Source: a virus. From it: DNA of 52,522 nt. The notes under the pieces are model-generated. The model made no database searches. It was not told the origin of the DNA and saw nothing but the letters and a program-made list of their open reading frames with translations. Location of the stretch: IMG/VR virus record IMGVR_UViG_3300037150_000196, positions 1 to 52,522 of that record, one strand, 5' to 3'. The position numbers were made by a program, and so were the translations under genes. This document shows positions 37,489 to 47,131 of this stretch, piece after piece. Each line of letters opens with the position of its first letter. The stretch's first letter is position 1.

Positions 37489-39675
37489 TTACATTAATGC
37501 GTTCTTCACGGAAAACGCCATGCTTCTTGCAATAGCATTCGGGTCTTGGGGGGTCGAAAAGTTGTTATTCTGATTAATTACCACTTGGGAGCTGTTAGAT
37601 GTTTGACCAGCTGGTGTAACCGTTACTTTCTCCCCTGATTGAGCAAAAACACCACCGCCTAACGGGTAAGAATCATTAGGAAAACCTTGTGGCACTATAA
37701 AAGAACCACCAGAAGCTAAGCCAATTTTACTAAGAATAGAACCAGCAGCACCAGTAATTCCCTTGAAACCGTTCTCAATATCGGTCACTAAAGTAGAACC
37801 AGTTCCACTAATTGCCTTACCAATATCCGCTGGCATACCTTTGAATAGATTAATCACCCAGTTATAGGCAGTAACAAACGGAGTGGTAATATCCGTCCAA
37901 ACACTACTTAACCAGGTTACGGTAGCGTTCCAAGCGTCTTTAACTGCATCTTTAATTTTATTCCAATATAAAGCTGTCCATTTAAGAACTTTGTCCCATG
38001 CATCATTTACTGCCGTGGGAAGATTTTCAAACCAACTAATTACAGACTCGATCCATTTAATTACATCAGCTATTGCATTTGAAACAAGCGCCAAACCTCT
38101 AACCAAAAGATCTAAAGTGACTATTATTATCTGGATAGCAGCGTCTAGTACTACTCCAATAATAGCGGCAATCACTTTTATTGGTGGTCCAAGAGTATTC
38201 CAAAGATTTTCTAAAGCAGGTAGTAACTTACTTTTTATGTCATCCCAAAGTATCTCTAATTCACCACGTATTTGTTTGAAAGCCTCTTTAACAAACTTTA
38301 TAGAAGCGCTATTTCCATCAAACCACTTCTTTAATTCACTGAGAGTTGTGGAGATTTTCTTAAAGTTAAGAGCTACTAAAATAGCTATATCTATAATAGG
38401 GTTGAATACTTCAAAGAATAATAAGAAAACAGTTATAAAATCAGCTACATCTTTTTTATGTGCGTTTAGATAGTCAAATACTATTTTAATAGCGCTCTCA
38501 AAGGTAGGCCACGCCTCTTCGGCTACTTTGATAATAGCTTTAGCTATGGTCTCTATATCGTTCTTTAATATTTCGAGTCCTGGTTTGACGTAGTCAAAAG
38601 CTAGTTTTAATCCATTAAGAGCATCTTCACCAGCCTGCTTTAGTTTAGGCCAATATTTTTCAGCCAATGGGATAAGTTTTATAGCTTCATCTTCTAAGGC
38701 CATACCAATTTTAGTTAAAGCAGCATAAAACTTTTGACCAAACTCTACCTCAAGGGGATCCATCTGAGCCTTTAACTCAGCTAGTTTACCAGAAAAGGTG
38801 TTGGTCGCAGCCGTTGCGTCTCCACCTACTACCGTTGCTAGGTCTTGCATCTCAAGGGCCTGAGCTCCTGCGGTATTTCCAGCCTTTTCCATAGCCTTAA
38901 CAGCAGCGACTTGAGCTGGAGTAAAGTTTACCATTTGACGAGTAAAAGCAGTTATGCCGGTAGCTGGGTCTTCTAAAGCCTTACCAAGTGCTTTACTTGC
39001 TTGAGTTAACTGTTGAGTTGAGGGTGTACCGCCTTTAGCCATACGAGTTGCTAGGTCATCTACTAAAGAAATTGACTCAGGTAGAGACTTTTTATTAATA
39101 GCACTATATCCCATTAAAGCCTGTTCAACGGCTTGATTGCTAACCCCAGTAATAGTGGTTCCCTTGGCGGTACTATCAGCTAAAGCGTCAAGTTGAGAGA
39201 TATTCATACCAATTGCGTCATTAGTATTCTTTAACGTCTGGGTCATCAAGGCATTAGAACTTTGAAATAAGTCCGTTGCTGTTTTTACATCACCTATAAA
39301 GGCTTTACCACCTTCGTACAAACCAAACATCGCTGCTAAAGGAATAATAGTTTTGGCAATAGAACCGCCTAGTAAGTCAAACCCACCAGAGCTTTCGGCT
39401 GCAGCTGAGCCCGCGGCTTCTGTTTCAGCTCCAGCTGCGTCAGCACTAGCACCCATCTCAGCTAGTTTAGGAGCAGCACTACCAGCGGCAAAACCAGCAC
39501 CTTCAAAAGCTCCACTCATACCTTCTGTTGCAACACTAGCCTCTTCTGTCGCTGCCGTAACAGCTGCACCCATTTCTTCAGTGGTAGCTCCTAGTTCAGC
39601 CATAGAAGATTCAGCCGCTGTAATACCGGCTGGATCAAAGACTGTATTAATAGATACTATTAGATCGTTTGGCAT
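37489..39675 (-). CDS. Tape measure protein
   Basis: 728 aa. Ala-rich helical N-terminus, a domain with a typical TMP_3-like part (about 115-300, with KALGKALEDPATGITAF), several hydrophobic segments (about 410-440, 495-530), a Trp-rich region, and a Gly-rich end. At the usual 0.15 nm per residue the tail would be about 110 nm. Late TACGCT promoter places the predicted start 1 nt before the ATG. Confidence 0.88.
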   Translation of the reverse strand: MPNDLIVSINTVFDPAGITAAESSMAELGATTEEMGAAVTAATEEASVATEGMSGAFEGAGFAAGSAAPKLAEMGASADAAGAETEAAGSAAAESSGGFDLLGGSIAKTIIPLAAMFGLYEGGKAFIGDVKTATDLFQSSNALMTQTLKNTNDAIGMNISQLDALADSTAKGTTITGVSNQAVEQALMGYSAINKKSLPESISLVDDLATRMAKGGTPSTQQLTQASKALGKALEDPATGITAFTRQMVNFTPAQVAAVKAMEKAGNTAGAQALEMQDLATVVGGDATAATNTFSGKLAELKAQMDPLEVEFGQKFYAALTKIGMALEDEAIKLIPLAEKYWPKLKQAGEDALNGLKLAFDYVKPGLEILKNDIETIAKAIIKVAEEAWPTFESAIKIVFDYLNAHKKDVADFITVFLLFFEVFNPIIDIAILVALNFKKISTTLSELKKWFDGNSASIKFVKEAFKQIRGELEILWDDIKSKLLPALENLWNTLGPPIKVIAAIIGVVLDAAIQIIIVTLDLLVRGLALVSNAIADVIKWIESVISWFENLPTAVNDAWDKVLKWTALYWNKIKDAVKDAWNATVTWLSSVWTDITTPFVTAYNWVINLFKGMPADIGKAISGTGSTLVTDIENGFKGITGAAGSILSKIGLASGGSFIVPQGFPNDSYPLGGGVFAQSGEKVTVTPAGQTSNSSQVVINQNNNFSTPQDPNAIARSMAFSVKNALM

Positions 39676-39682
39676 TAGTTAA

Positions 39683-39712
39683 AGCGTACTCCTAGACTAA
39701 TCAGTCTGACAA
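39683..39712 (-). promoter_or_regulatory. Late TACGCT-type promoter of tape measure
   Basis: TTGTCA (39712-39707), 18-nt gap, TACGCT (39688-39683), then TTAACTAATG. The gap holds a small hairpin AGACT/AGTCT and TAGGAG, which could also act as a distant SD. Confidence 0.5.
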
Positions 39713-39714
39713 GA

Positions 39715-39915
39715 TTATTTTTTGCCATACTTGGTTTTGACTTGCTCTTCGGTGTCCATAAAGTGCATATCCTGATTGTAGATATTAAGCGGTGTTTCTA
39801 AAAACTGTTGATAGCCTATACCCATATTTCGGCGATAGGCAAAGAACGTATAACTAAGAGGTGGGCTGACTGACGGCTTCTGTCCCTTCGCTTGGCTCAC
39901 TAGAAACATCGTCAA
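39715..39915 (-). CDS. Frameshift extension of the tail assembly chaperone
   Basis: 66 codons overlapping the chaperone gene by 62 bp. They would be added through a +1 (or -2) shift at the run of nine A (39924-39916 reverse strand), giving a G-GT pair as in most siphoviruses. No own SD. Confidence 0.6.
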   Translation of the reverse strand: MTMFLVSQAKGQKPSVSPPLSYTFFAYRRNMGIGYQQFLETPLNIYNQDMHFMDTEEQVKTKYGKK

Positions 39916-40228
39916 TTTTTTTTTCCTCTCCTTTAGTAAGCTGACCGTAATCGATTTGTTTACTTAGGAAAGTAAAATCAGTAACCTGTAATTGCTTCAC
40001 GCTCTCTACGGTAATAGGTAAAATCTGATCGTCTGAACCTGTAATATTCCAGGAGATTATCGCTTTGGTTAAAAGTTGTAAACTTTTTTCCATATTGCTG
40101 GCAGATTCGTCTATATCTACTAGCGAACCAACGGAGATTCCTTTATTAATCTCTACGATAGCCGGATCTCCATCAATACTTGACGGTAGCGTTACCTTAA
40201 CAATTCCTGCTGTGTTGATCTTTGGCAT
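39854..40228 (-). CDS. Tail assembly chaperone (gpG-like)
   Basis: 124 aa, with a beta-rich N-terminus and an acidic tail. Located between tail tube and tape measure genes, where the G protein lies. AAAGGAGGAATATG start. Overlaps the frameshift frame. Confidence 0.7.
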   Translation of the reverse strand: MPKINTAGIVKVTLPSSIDGDPAIVEINKGISVGSLVDIDESASNMEKSLQLLTKAIISWNITGSDDQILPITVESVKQLQVTDFTFLSKQIDYGQLTKGEEKKIDDVSSEPSEGTEAVSQPTS

Positions 40229-40259
40229 ATTCCTCCTTTTTGTTTATTCTACTCTAAAA

Positions 40260-41651
40260 CTAAACTGTCGCCAGGGTGTTAATTACTTTTACGTCAAAAG
40301 CCTGTGAATCACTTTGGCTTAATACTGGTACATAAGTAGCGTCAATATAGAGTAACTCATTTACCTTGCTTTCTGGGTCGAGTTTAGTACTGGCATAAAT
40401 CTTGTTAAGAGTTAAACGAAGTTCGTAAGAACCGGAATAGCTTCTAATAACCAACGCACCTGAAGCGGTAACTGATTTAAAGGTAGCCATATCAGTTGGG
40501 GAGTCAAAGAACTTCTTAATATTCAAGGATACATCGGCTTCTTTGCGTGGTAAGGAGGCTGGGTCGATCGTGCCTGAACGGTGTTCACCACCGGCGCTAT
40601 TAAACTCCCACTTCACTTCATAACCTGAACCGTCTTCTACTTGCGTCTGTGTGGCCACTAGAGCGGTTGCAGCGGTTGATCCGAAGCAGAATTGGGTACT
40701 TGACCATTCAAACGGTGAAAGTAGGCTGTAGGACGGAGTTTGGGGGGCTATAGAGACTATATCACCGGCAGCGTTTGCAGTTACGTTAGTCGTGGTGGTA
40801 ATTGTCGTTCCGCTAGGAATGGAGGCAACGGTAAACTTCGTATAAGAGTTACCTGATACAGAATAGATTTGAAGCGTGTCACCAACCACCAAACCGGTTG
40901 TTGGGTTTGGATCATAAGCAGTGCTAAAAGTAATCGTATAAGGATTTGAACCAGTAGGCGTAATTGAGATTGCACGAGGTGAGAATGAACCAATCGCCGA
41001 GACTGAGACGGCTAGTTCCATCTTATTCTTATTAAAACTTGGTTTAATTCCAGAAGCCTTAACACCAAAGTAACGAATAACATGAAGACCTTTTAGAATA
41101 TCAAGCGTATAAGAAGCTGAATCAGACGAACCTGGCATGGCAAAGTTGTGTTGGTAACTAGTAGTCCCAGCAGTGAAAGCTGAGAATGTAATATTACCCG
41201 TTGGGGTTCCTGAAACGTATGTTAAAGTACCGCTTGCACTTGGCGCTCCAGTACCTTGAGCGACTAGGGTTGTACTACTAGAAACGGCTGATGTAACCGT
41301 AAAAGTAACACCATTATTGGTATAGGTAGCTCCAGCACTTGCACTGGCACTAGCAATCGTAAAAGTATAAGTGTTAAGAGTAGCGGCTTTATTTAAGAGC
41401 ATATTAAACCAAAGAGCGGCGGTGTTTGGTTCGCCCATAACAGTTAAGGCGCCCATATGTTCGCGTTGACCTTGGTATACGGCATAGTTGGCATAAGGTA
41501 CGCCGGCGATCACTTTATCAGTATCGAGTTTAATATCGGTCTGCATTGTATCCGAGTACAACGGGAAAAAGATACTTGGCGTGACTGCCGTACCAAAAGT
41601 TGTTTCTTTGCCTAACGCTCCATACCCTAAATCACTTAATCTTTCGCTCAT
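40260..41651 (-). CDS. Major tail tube protein with inserted Ig-like module
   Basis: 463 aa. N-terminus (GALGKETTFGTAVTPSIFFP) and C-terminus are tail-tube-like. Residues about 105-165 hold an inserted beta module (GATYTNNGVTFTV, SASGTLTYVSG, GNITFSAFT) that also occurs in the 261-aa protein at 51293. A second insert may follow at 225-310. Longer than typical tube proteins because of these modules. Confidence 0.8.
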   Translation of the reverse strand: MSERLSDLGYGALGKETTFGTAVTPSIFFPLYSDTMQTDIKLDTDKVIAGVPYANYAVYQGQREHMGALTVMGEPNTAALWFNMLLNKAATLNTYTFTIASASASAGATYTNNGVTFTVTSAVSSSTTLVAQGTGAPSASGTLTYVSGTPTGNITFSAFTAGTTSYQHNFAMPGSSDSASYTLDILKGLHVIRYFGVKASGIKPSFNKNKMELAVSVSAIGSFSPRAISITPTGSNPYTITFSTAYDPNPTTGLVVGDTLQIYSVSGNSYTKFTVASIPSGTTITTTTNVTANAAGDIVSIAPQTPSYSLLSPFEWSSTQFCFGSTAATALVATQTQVEDGSGYEVKWEFNSAGGEHRSGTIDPASLPRKEADVSLNIKKFFDSPTDMATFKSVTASGALVIRSYSGSYELRLTLNKIYASTKLDPESKVNELLYIDATYVPVLSQSDSQAFDVKVINTLATV

Positions 41652-41851
41652 TATTTAGTGTCCTCTTTTTCTACTAGTTGGGTTGGGGCGACCACTGGAA
41701 TAACCTCTTTAATTGCTGGTGCAATTTTAGGCTCACTCACAACCTCAAAATTTTTGTTATTTAATTCTTTTGCTTCAATAATCTCTTCCGGCTCAACAAT
41801 CCCATGTCCGAGAAGGTGCTGAACTAAACCGCTAATGTTTTTATACTTCAT
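41651..41851 (-). CDS. 66-aa protein, unknown
   Basis: MKYKNISGLVQHLLGHGIVEP... then Glu/Lys/Ala-rich. Small FI-like character. Late promoter copy 3 predicts a leaderless start (+1 at 41852). Confidence 0.6.
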   Translation of the reverse strand: MKYKNISGLVQHLLGHGIVEPEEIIEAKELNNKNFEVVSEPKIAPAIKEVIPVVAPTQLVEKEDTK

Positions 41852-41858
41852 TATCTTA

Positions 41859-41888
41859 AGTGTGGGGGTTTATTAAGGACGGTGTCAA
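41859..41888 (-). promoter_or_regulatory. Late promoter element (copy 3)
   Basis: TTGACA (41888-41883), 13-nt gap, ACCCCCAC, CACACT (41864-41859), then TAAGATA before ATG 41851. It overlaps the end of the gene at 41885 by a few bases. Confidence 0.6.
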
Positions 41889-42421
41889 GTACGCACCGGC
41901 ACCAGGACGTTCTCCTCTAGATCAAGCGTCACGATTAACTCAGCCGTCATTATATCATTGGGCCTAACGCTAGTGGCAAAGTCACAACTAATCTCTTGTC
42001 TAGTTAATCTAACACCGAAAGTATCTTGATCTTTATCTGTCTGGTTGATTGTATAGTTTGTTCGTAAAATACCCAACAAGGAGACGGGGGAATATTCTAA
42101 AGTTACTGGATCACGACCATCGTAATACTGTTGTAATAATTGGTGGGTTGTTTTGGTGTTATTTGCGGTCATAAAATCTTGTCGTTTATCTATAGCGATT
42201 TTAATTTGGATCTTGTGTGTTGTGTGGTCTAAACCAGTCGCTTCGGCCGTAGTTGTACCTGACTGTTTTTCAACTATTAAAGCAGGGAGGTTGGCGGTCG
42301 GAATAGCCCACGGATCACCATCATAATAGGTCGTAAAGGTTGTTTTGAAGTTAGTACGTAGTAAATTTAACACTCTGGCTGTAATCGACGTGTTGAACGT
42401 ATTTAAGGGTAAAGTTGCCAT
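41885..42421 (-). CDS. Tail terminator/completion-like protein
   Basis: 178 aa. Position between the gpG-like and tail tube genes is that of tail terminators (gpU/gp17). The sequence (NTSITARVLNLLRTNF, LPALIVEKQSGTT, KIQIKIAIDKRQD) fits this group. Starts in the stop of the previous gene. Confidence 0.65.
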   Translation of the reverse strand: MATLPLNTFNTSITARVLNLLRTNFKTTFTTYYDGDPWAIPTANLPALIVEKQSGTTTAEATGLDHTTHKIQIKIAIDKRQDFMTANNTKTTHQLLQQYYDGRDPVTLEYSPVSLLGILRTNYTINQTDKDQDTFGVRLTRQEISCDFATSVRPNDIMTAELIVTLDLEENVLVPVRT

Positions 42422-42885
42422 TAAATAGAAGCCAATCTAGCTTCAATACCAGCTTGAAATACGTCACCGATAATCTTATTAGTTGCAAAATTAAAACCAA
42501 TCATAGCACGACGTGGTAGGTTTGAGCTTCTCGGTGCTGAGGACTGATGATACTTAAAATATGGAGCGGTATTAGTAACCGTCATCATTGTTGAGTTAGA
42601 CATCGTGACAAAGCTTCCTTGCATCTTGCCACTGGCCACTAAAATACCTTTTCCAAAACCATACTTATTACCCTTATACGTTGCGTATGGTTGACTTAAC
42701 GGTGCCCATCTTTGACCAAGGGCTTGACCATCACTGGCAAAAACATCGCTATTGTAAAATTTCTTAAGTAAACCAGATATTTCTGAAAGTTCGTTTTTAA
42801 AGTTTGATAGAGAAGTTGTCAACTCCTCGAGTTTGTCACCAACTAAATTGCTATTAACTAGGTTTACTTCAACAGAGAGTATCAT
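42421..42885 (-). CDS. Mu gpG-like virion morphogenesis protein
   Basis: 154 aa. The middle RWAPLSQPYATYKGNKYG, KGILVASGKMQGSF, and APYFKYHQ with a late LPRRAMIGF match the Mu gpG/HK97 gp10 family. It acts at head-tail joining or tail completion. Confidence 0.8.
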   Translation of the reverse strand: MILSVEVNLVNSNLVGDKLEELTTSLSNFKNELSEISGLLKKFYNSDVFASDGQALGQRWAPLSQPYATYKGNKYGFGKGILVASGKMQGSFVTMSNSTMMTVTNTAPYFKYHQSSAPRSSNLPRRAMIGFNFATNKIIGDVFQAGIEARLASI

Positions 42886-43868
42886 TAAAATATCTTTCCA
42901 CGATAAAACATCGGACCATTATCTCCATTATTACCACCAATACTAGGATCACCAGGAATTCCGGTAGAAGTAGTTGAATTAGGCCAACTATTAACTCCTA
43001 AATCTTCGTCAAGCAGTAAGGAGTGACCAAACTGATCCAGTAAGGTCATCTCACGGTCAACAATCATCTGTAACTTAACCTCGCCTTCGGTAGCTTTAGA
43101 ATCGCCCTCATCTTGTTTTGGTGAGAATTGACCATACTGTTGTTGCTGTAAAGTCCAACCAGCAGCAATTAATGTAGCTATTCTACCTAAAATAGGCGGA
43201 TAGGGAGTAGGAAGTGGAATATCGTAACTGTTATGTAGTCGGTCGTTTATATAATCTTCAGCAGCCGAGCGCATCTCATCTAATACCTGATCAGTAACAG
43301 CTGGGACGTTCATTAATCCAGCCTCATTTCTAATCCTGTCTATGGTGGTAAAGTGGCCTACTTGACCACCAATAACCCAGGTGGCGTCTGTGATAGGGGT
43401 CTCATCAGTCGTTAAACTGTTCTGATAAGTATAACCGTAGTAAAAGGCAGATCCTCCGGAGGTATCAGTGTATTCGGTATTATAAGATATAGGATCAATT
43501 TCAACTATTTGAATCGAGGTTGGAGTCGTTACTGTTGGATCGGGAACGCCAGCACCAGTGTTGGGAATACGATAAAAATCAATCGAATCTCCATAAGCAA
43601 CGAAGATTTGTTCGTAAATATTATGCTCATAGATTAAAGCCGTGGTTAAGGTCACCACTAATCCAGTAATAGACTGAACAAAAACCCTTTCCATATTCTG
43701 GTTAGTCGGCGAACCAAAGAATAGTGGGTCGTTAATATCTATCTCCGCAACGGTAGCAACACTAAGAGTAGTTGCACCAATAAGGGCATCGCTCGTTAAA
43801 CTACTACTACCTTTCTGGTTTGCTGGATCGAAGTTGGCTGCAACTAGGTTTGTGGCTATTAGTGACAT
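42885..43868 (-). CDS. Head-tail adaptor-like protein
   Basis: 327 aa. An N-terminal beta module (about 20-110) is followed by a helical part with DEMRSAAEDYINDRLHNSY, IATLIAAGWTLQQQ, like gp36/DUF1320-type adaptors. Fits before the gpG-like gene. Confidence 0.65.
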   Translation of the reverse strand: MSLIATNLVAANFDPANQKGSSSLTSDALIGATTLSVATVAEIDINDPLFFGSPTNQNMERVFVQSITGLVVTLTTALIYEHNIYEQIFVAYGDSIDFYRIPNTGAGVPDPTVTTPTSIQIVEIDPISYNTEYTDTSGGSAFYYGYTYQNSLTTDETPITDATWVIGGQVGHFTTIDRIRNEAGLMNVPAVTDQVLDEMRSAAEDYINDRLHNSYDIPLPTPYPPILGRIATLIAAGWTLQQQQYGQFSPKQDEGDSKATEGEVKLQMIVDREMTLLDQFGHSLLLDEDLGVNSWPNSTTSTGIPGDPSIGGNNGDNGPMFYRGKIF

Positions 43869-46800
43869 TATTTTCTTTCTGTTTTAAGTATTGTCCTGTA
43901 AATTGCTTGCGTCAATATAGCTATTTCTTTAGCCTGACTTAATATGGTCTGGTTGTATGATTTAATATTACTAAACATGACAACCTTAGCCTTGCCTAAT
44001 TGGGTTTTGGTGGTTGTTTGTTTAATCGATCCCTTGCCAAGTTGAATTTGATTTGTAATTCCAAGTATATTGGCCTTACCTATCTGAGTTTTAAGACTCG
44101 TAACGGTTATCCGTGCCTTACCAGTAATTGTCTCGGTATCTGTAACTTTAATCGATGCCTTACCGAGTTGGTTCTGAGTGATGGAGCTCTTTATTCGTGC
44201 TTTACCTAGATTGGTTTGAGTGGTGATTCCTACTATCCTAGCCTTACCTAATTGGGTTTTAAGGTCGGTTAGGGATATACGCCCCTTACCTGTTTGTGTC
44301 TTGGTAGAAGTAACGGTAATCCTCGCTTTACCTGTCTGAGTATGTGTTGGAGAGCTACCAATATTGGCCATTCCCAATTGAGTCTGGGTAGTGGTCTTCT
44401 TGATCGCCGCCTTACCCGTCTGAGTTTTAGTAGTCGAAGATGTAACACGAGCTTTACCGGTAATGGTTTTTGTATCAATTAGGGTTATTCTTGACTTACC
44501 CAGTTGGGTCTTTAGATCCGTAACAATTAAACGAGCCTTACCAATCTGGGTCTGAGAAGTGGTATTGGCGATATCAGCCCTACCAGTAATCGTCTTGGTA
44601 GTTGCCGTAGTAATAATAATATTAGCCTTACCGAGTTGAGTCTGAGTGCTAGTTAGGGTTATTCTTCCCCTACCAGTAATGGTTTCGGGCGTTGTATTAG
44701 TAATACGCGACTTACCGTTCTGGGTCTTCAATATTACATTAGTAACTCTCGCTTTACCTAGTTGAGTCTGATCGGTCGTATTGGTTATCTTAGCCTTACC
44801 AGCAATGGTTTGAAGTGTTGTATTTTTAATTGCCGCTTTACCAACAATTGTTTTGACAGTGTTATTTCTTATATTGCCTTTACCTAATTGGGTTCTTGTT
44901 GTCGATGACGTTACGGTAATATTGGCCTTACCCAGCTGGGTTTGAGTGGTTGTGTTAGTTACTTTAGCCTTACCCGTAATTGTTTGGGTCGTTTTAGCGG
45001 TGATCCTTGACTTACCCAAAATTGTTTTAGTTGTAGTGACGATGACTCGGGCTTTGCCCAACTGGGTCTTTACAGATGTCTCGGTGATACGTCCCTTACC
45101 CGCTTGAGTCCTAGAAGTCTTGGCCGTAACTCTTGCTTTGCCCAACTGGGTATGAGTGGTCTGGGCTGTTATTCTACTCTTACCATATTGAGTCCGGTTA
45201 GTGGTATTGATAATATTTGCTTTGCCCAACTGGGTTTGAGGAGTCTGCAGAGTAATACGCGTAATTCCTAACTGCGTCTGTTGTGTCTGGGCAGTAATCC
45301 GTGATTTACCCACTAGCGTCTGGGTGGTTATTTGAAGTACGGAAGCTTTACCTAGTTGAGTTTGAGTGGTGGTCGCAGTAATCCGTGATTTACCGGATTG
45401 GGTTTTGTTAGTAAATATGGCAATGCTAGCCTTACCCAACTGGGTTTGGGTAGTTGTTGCTTTAATGTTAGCTTTACCGGTCTGGGTCTTGGAAGTAGTG
45501 GCGAATATATTGGCTTTACCTAATTGGGTATGAGGAATGATACGGGGCAACGGCTTAAAGGCAAGTACTATCATAGCCCAGTCGTCTGAGGCTGATCCTG
45601 TATAAGTATCTGTATAGCTACCCACTAAAGATCCAAGTAGATAGTCCATCGCACCTAGCGTAGAGCTCGTTGTATCGTTACTTAGTTGTTTCTGATTAGT
45701 GGTTGCGGATGTTGAGCTATTTCGAGAAAGTGTTCCTACGATCAAGTCACTTGGGTCAACAGTAGTAACACTGACAGCTGGATTACCCGATGTTCCCGTA
45801 GCTGTATTATAAGCGTCCGGTTGAAGAGACTGGTATACACCCGTGAATGAAGCTGAAGTAAACTTATTGGAAGTAACCGCTCCCGCAATTACAACCGTGA
45901 TGGTTTGTGTGCCGGTTGTTGGACCGAGGAGATACCACATCTCAGCCGCCATATTATTCTGATTAAGATTGGTGACCTTAACTAGAGATTGTATTCCATA
46001 AGTAATACTGGTTATCGTTCCTGTGCCAGCAACGGTCTGATAGATATCGGCAGCAACAATTAATATAGAATTAGAACCAGTTACGGTGTGGCTCCAACTC
46101 AGTGAAGTGCTGGTTGTGGAAGTATCGAAAGCGGTCGGAGTTATCCACGCTTTACCACTCTGATTCTGCGTAGTAGTATTCTTAATTGAGGCTTTACCCG
46201 ACTGAGTCTGGGTATCTGTTTTCTGAATTCGTGCCTTACCAAGTTGAGTTTGGGTATCTGTCTTTTGAACTCGAGATTTACCCAACTGAGTCTTGGTATC
46301 AGTTACCTTAATCCGTGCTTTACCAGTTTGAGTACGGGTATCCGTTAAACCAATGCGTCCTTTTCCAAGCTGAGTGTGAGTAGTGACAGCATTTCCCGAT
46401 GAGGCCAAGTTTCCAATCGCTAGAACGGTTTCCGTCCAATTTTGAGATTGAGAGATACTATATCCTTCAGTATAGGTATTAGGAGTTGTAACAAGTCTGT
46501 AACCAGCACCAGCTCCGTCTGGCATTGTGCCATTATTAAGAGCTATTTTATTAATAGTCTGACCATTAGAAGCAGTAAATCCAGCAGAAGAAGACCCAGT
46601 ACTACTAATAAGAGCAACAGCATCAAGAAGCATATCTCCTGCGCTTAGAGTGGTTATATTTTCAGTCGGAGTAACGCCTGTGCCTGATGTTTGAGCAACT
46701 ACTTCGGGGGCGACGTTCTTACAGTTATTAAAGGCATAAGCGGCAATACCATAATAAGTGTTACCACTAAAATTAACGACAATATTATAAGTTGTTGTGC

Positions 46801-47131
46801 CAACATTACCAAGCCAAAAAATTTGAGTATGAACATTTCCTGAGACCCCAGCATTAGTATCTTGGCTTGAGCCAATTTGAGTCATACTAACCCCATTAAA
46901 GGTTACTCCAGTCGCTGTAATAGCAGGGTCAGCTACGAAAACTTCAACGTAAAGGTTTACATTAGAGCCGACATGAAAAGAGAAAGCAAAAGTATCACTG
47001 GAAGATTGCACCCCACTAATACTGGTTGAGTTAATATTATTATTCCAAACAATACCTGGTGGGGGCTGAATAAAAAGATTAAACCTATCTACTAACGGCT
47101 TATGCGGTTGCCCACGCCCAAAACGTGCCAT
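43868..47131 (-). CDS. Giant fibre/adhesin with 43 copies of a 14-residue repeat
   Basis: 1087 aa. Two beta-sandwich domains (about 30-240 and 335-535) appear paralogous. Between them are six, and after the second 37, copies of the repeat T-Q-L-G-K-x-x-I-x-x-T-T-x-x. The repeat makes a likely beta-solenoid or stalk. A short tail ends it. Overlaps neighbours at single bases. Best inferred as a long tail fibre or head fibre. Confidence 0.65.
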   Translation of the reverse strand: MARFGRGQPHKPLVDRFNLFIQPPPGIVWNNNINSTSISGVQSSSDTFAFSFHVGSNVNLYVEVFVADPAITATGVTFNGVSMTQIGSSQDTNAGVSGNVHTQIFWLGNVGTTTYNIVVNFSGNTYYGIAAYAFNNCKNVAPEVVAQTSGTGVTPTENITTLSAGDMLLDAVALISSTGSSSAGFTASNGQTINKIALNNGTMPDGAGAGYRLVTTPNTYTEGYSISQSQNWTETVLAIGNLASSGNAVTTHTQLGKGRIGLTDTRTQTGKARIKVTDTKTQLGKSRVQKTDTQTQLGKARIQKTDTQTQSGKASIKNTTTQNQSGKAWITPTAFDTSTTSTSLSWSHTVTGSNSILIVAADIYQTVAGTGTITSITYGIQSLVKVTNLNQNNMAAEMWYLLGPTTGTQTITVVIAGAVTSNKFTSASFTGVYQSLQPDAYNTATGTSGNPAVSVTTVDPSDLIVGTLSRNSSTSATTNQKQLSNDTTSSTLGAMDYLLGSLVGSYTDTYTGSASDDWAMIVLAFKPLPRIIPHTQLGKANIFATTSKTQTGKANIKATTTQTQLGKASIAIFTNKTQSGKSRITATTTQTQLGKASVLQITTQTLVGKSRITAQTQQTQLGITRITLQTPQTQLGKANIINTTNRTQYGKSRITAQTTHTQLGKARVTAKTSRTQAGKGRITETSVKTQLGKARVIVTTTKTILGKSRITAKTTQTITGKAKVTNTTTQTQLGKANITVTSSTTRTQLGKGNIRNNTVKTIVGKAAIKNTTLQTIAGKAKITNTTDQTQLGKARVTNVILKTQNGKSRITNTTPETITGRGRITLTSTQTQLGKANIIITTATTKTITGRADIANTTSQTQIGKARLIVTDLKTQLGKSRITLIDTKTITGKARVTSSTTKTQTGKAAIKKTTTQTQLGMANIGSSPTHTQTGKARITVTSTKTQTGKGRISLTDLKTQLGKARIVGITTQTNLGKARIKSSITQNQLGKASIKVTDTETITGKARITVTSLKTQIGKANILGITNQIQLGKGSIKQTTTKTQLGKAKVVMFSNIKSYNQTILSQAKEIAILTQAIYRTILKTERK
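43977..45530 (-). repeat. 42-bp coding repeat array (37 units)
   Basis: Each unit codes TQLGKARIxxTTxx or a close variant; two units have two extra residues. A shorter array of six lies at about 46140-46378. Codon usage differs between units, so the array is old, not freshly amplified. Confidence 0.9.
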
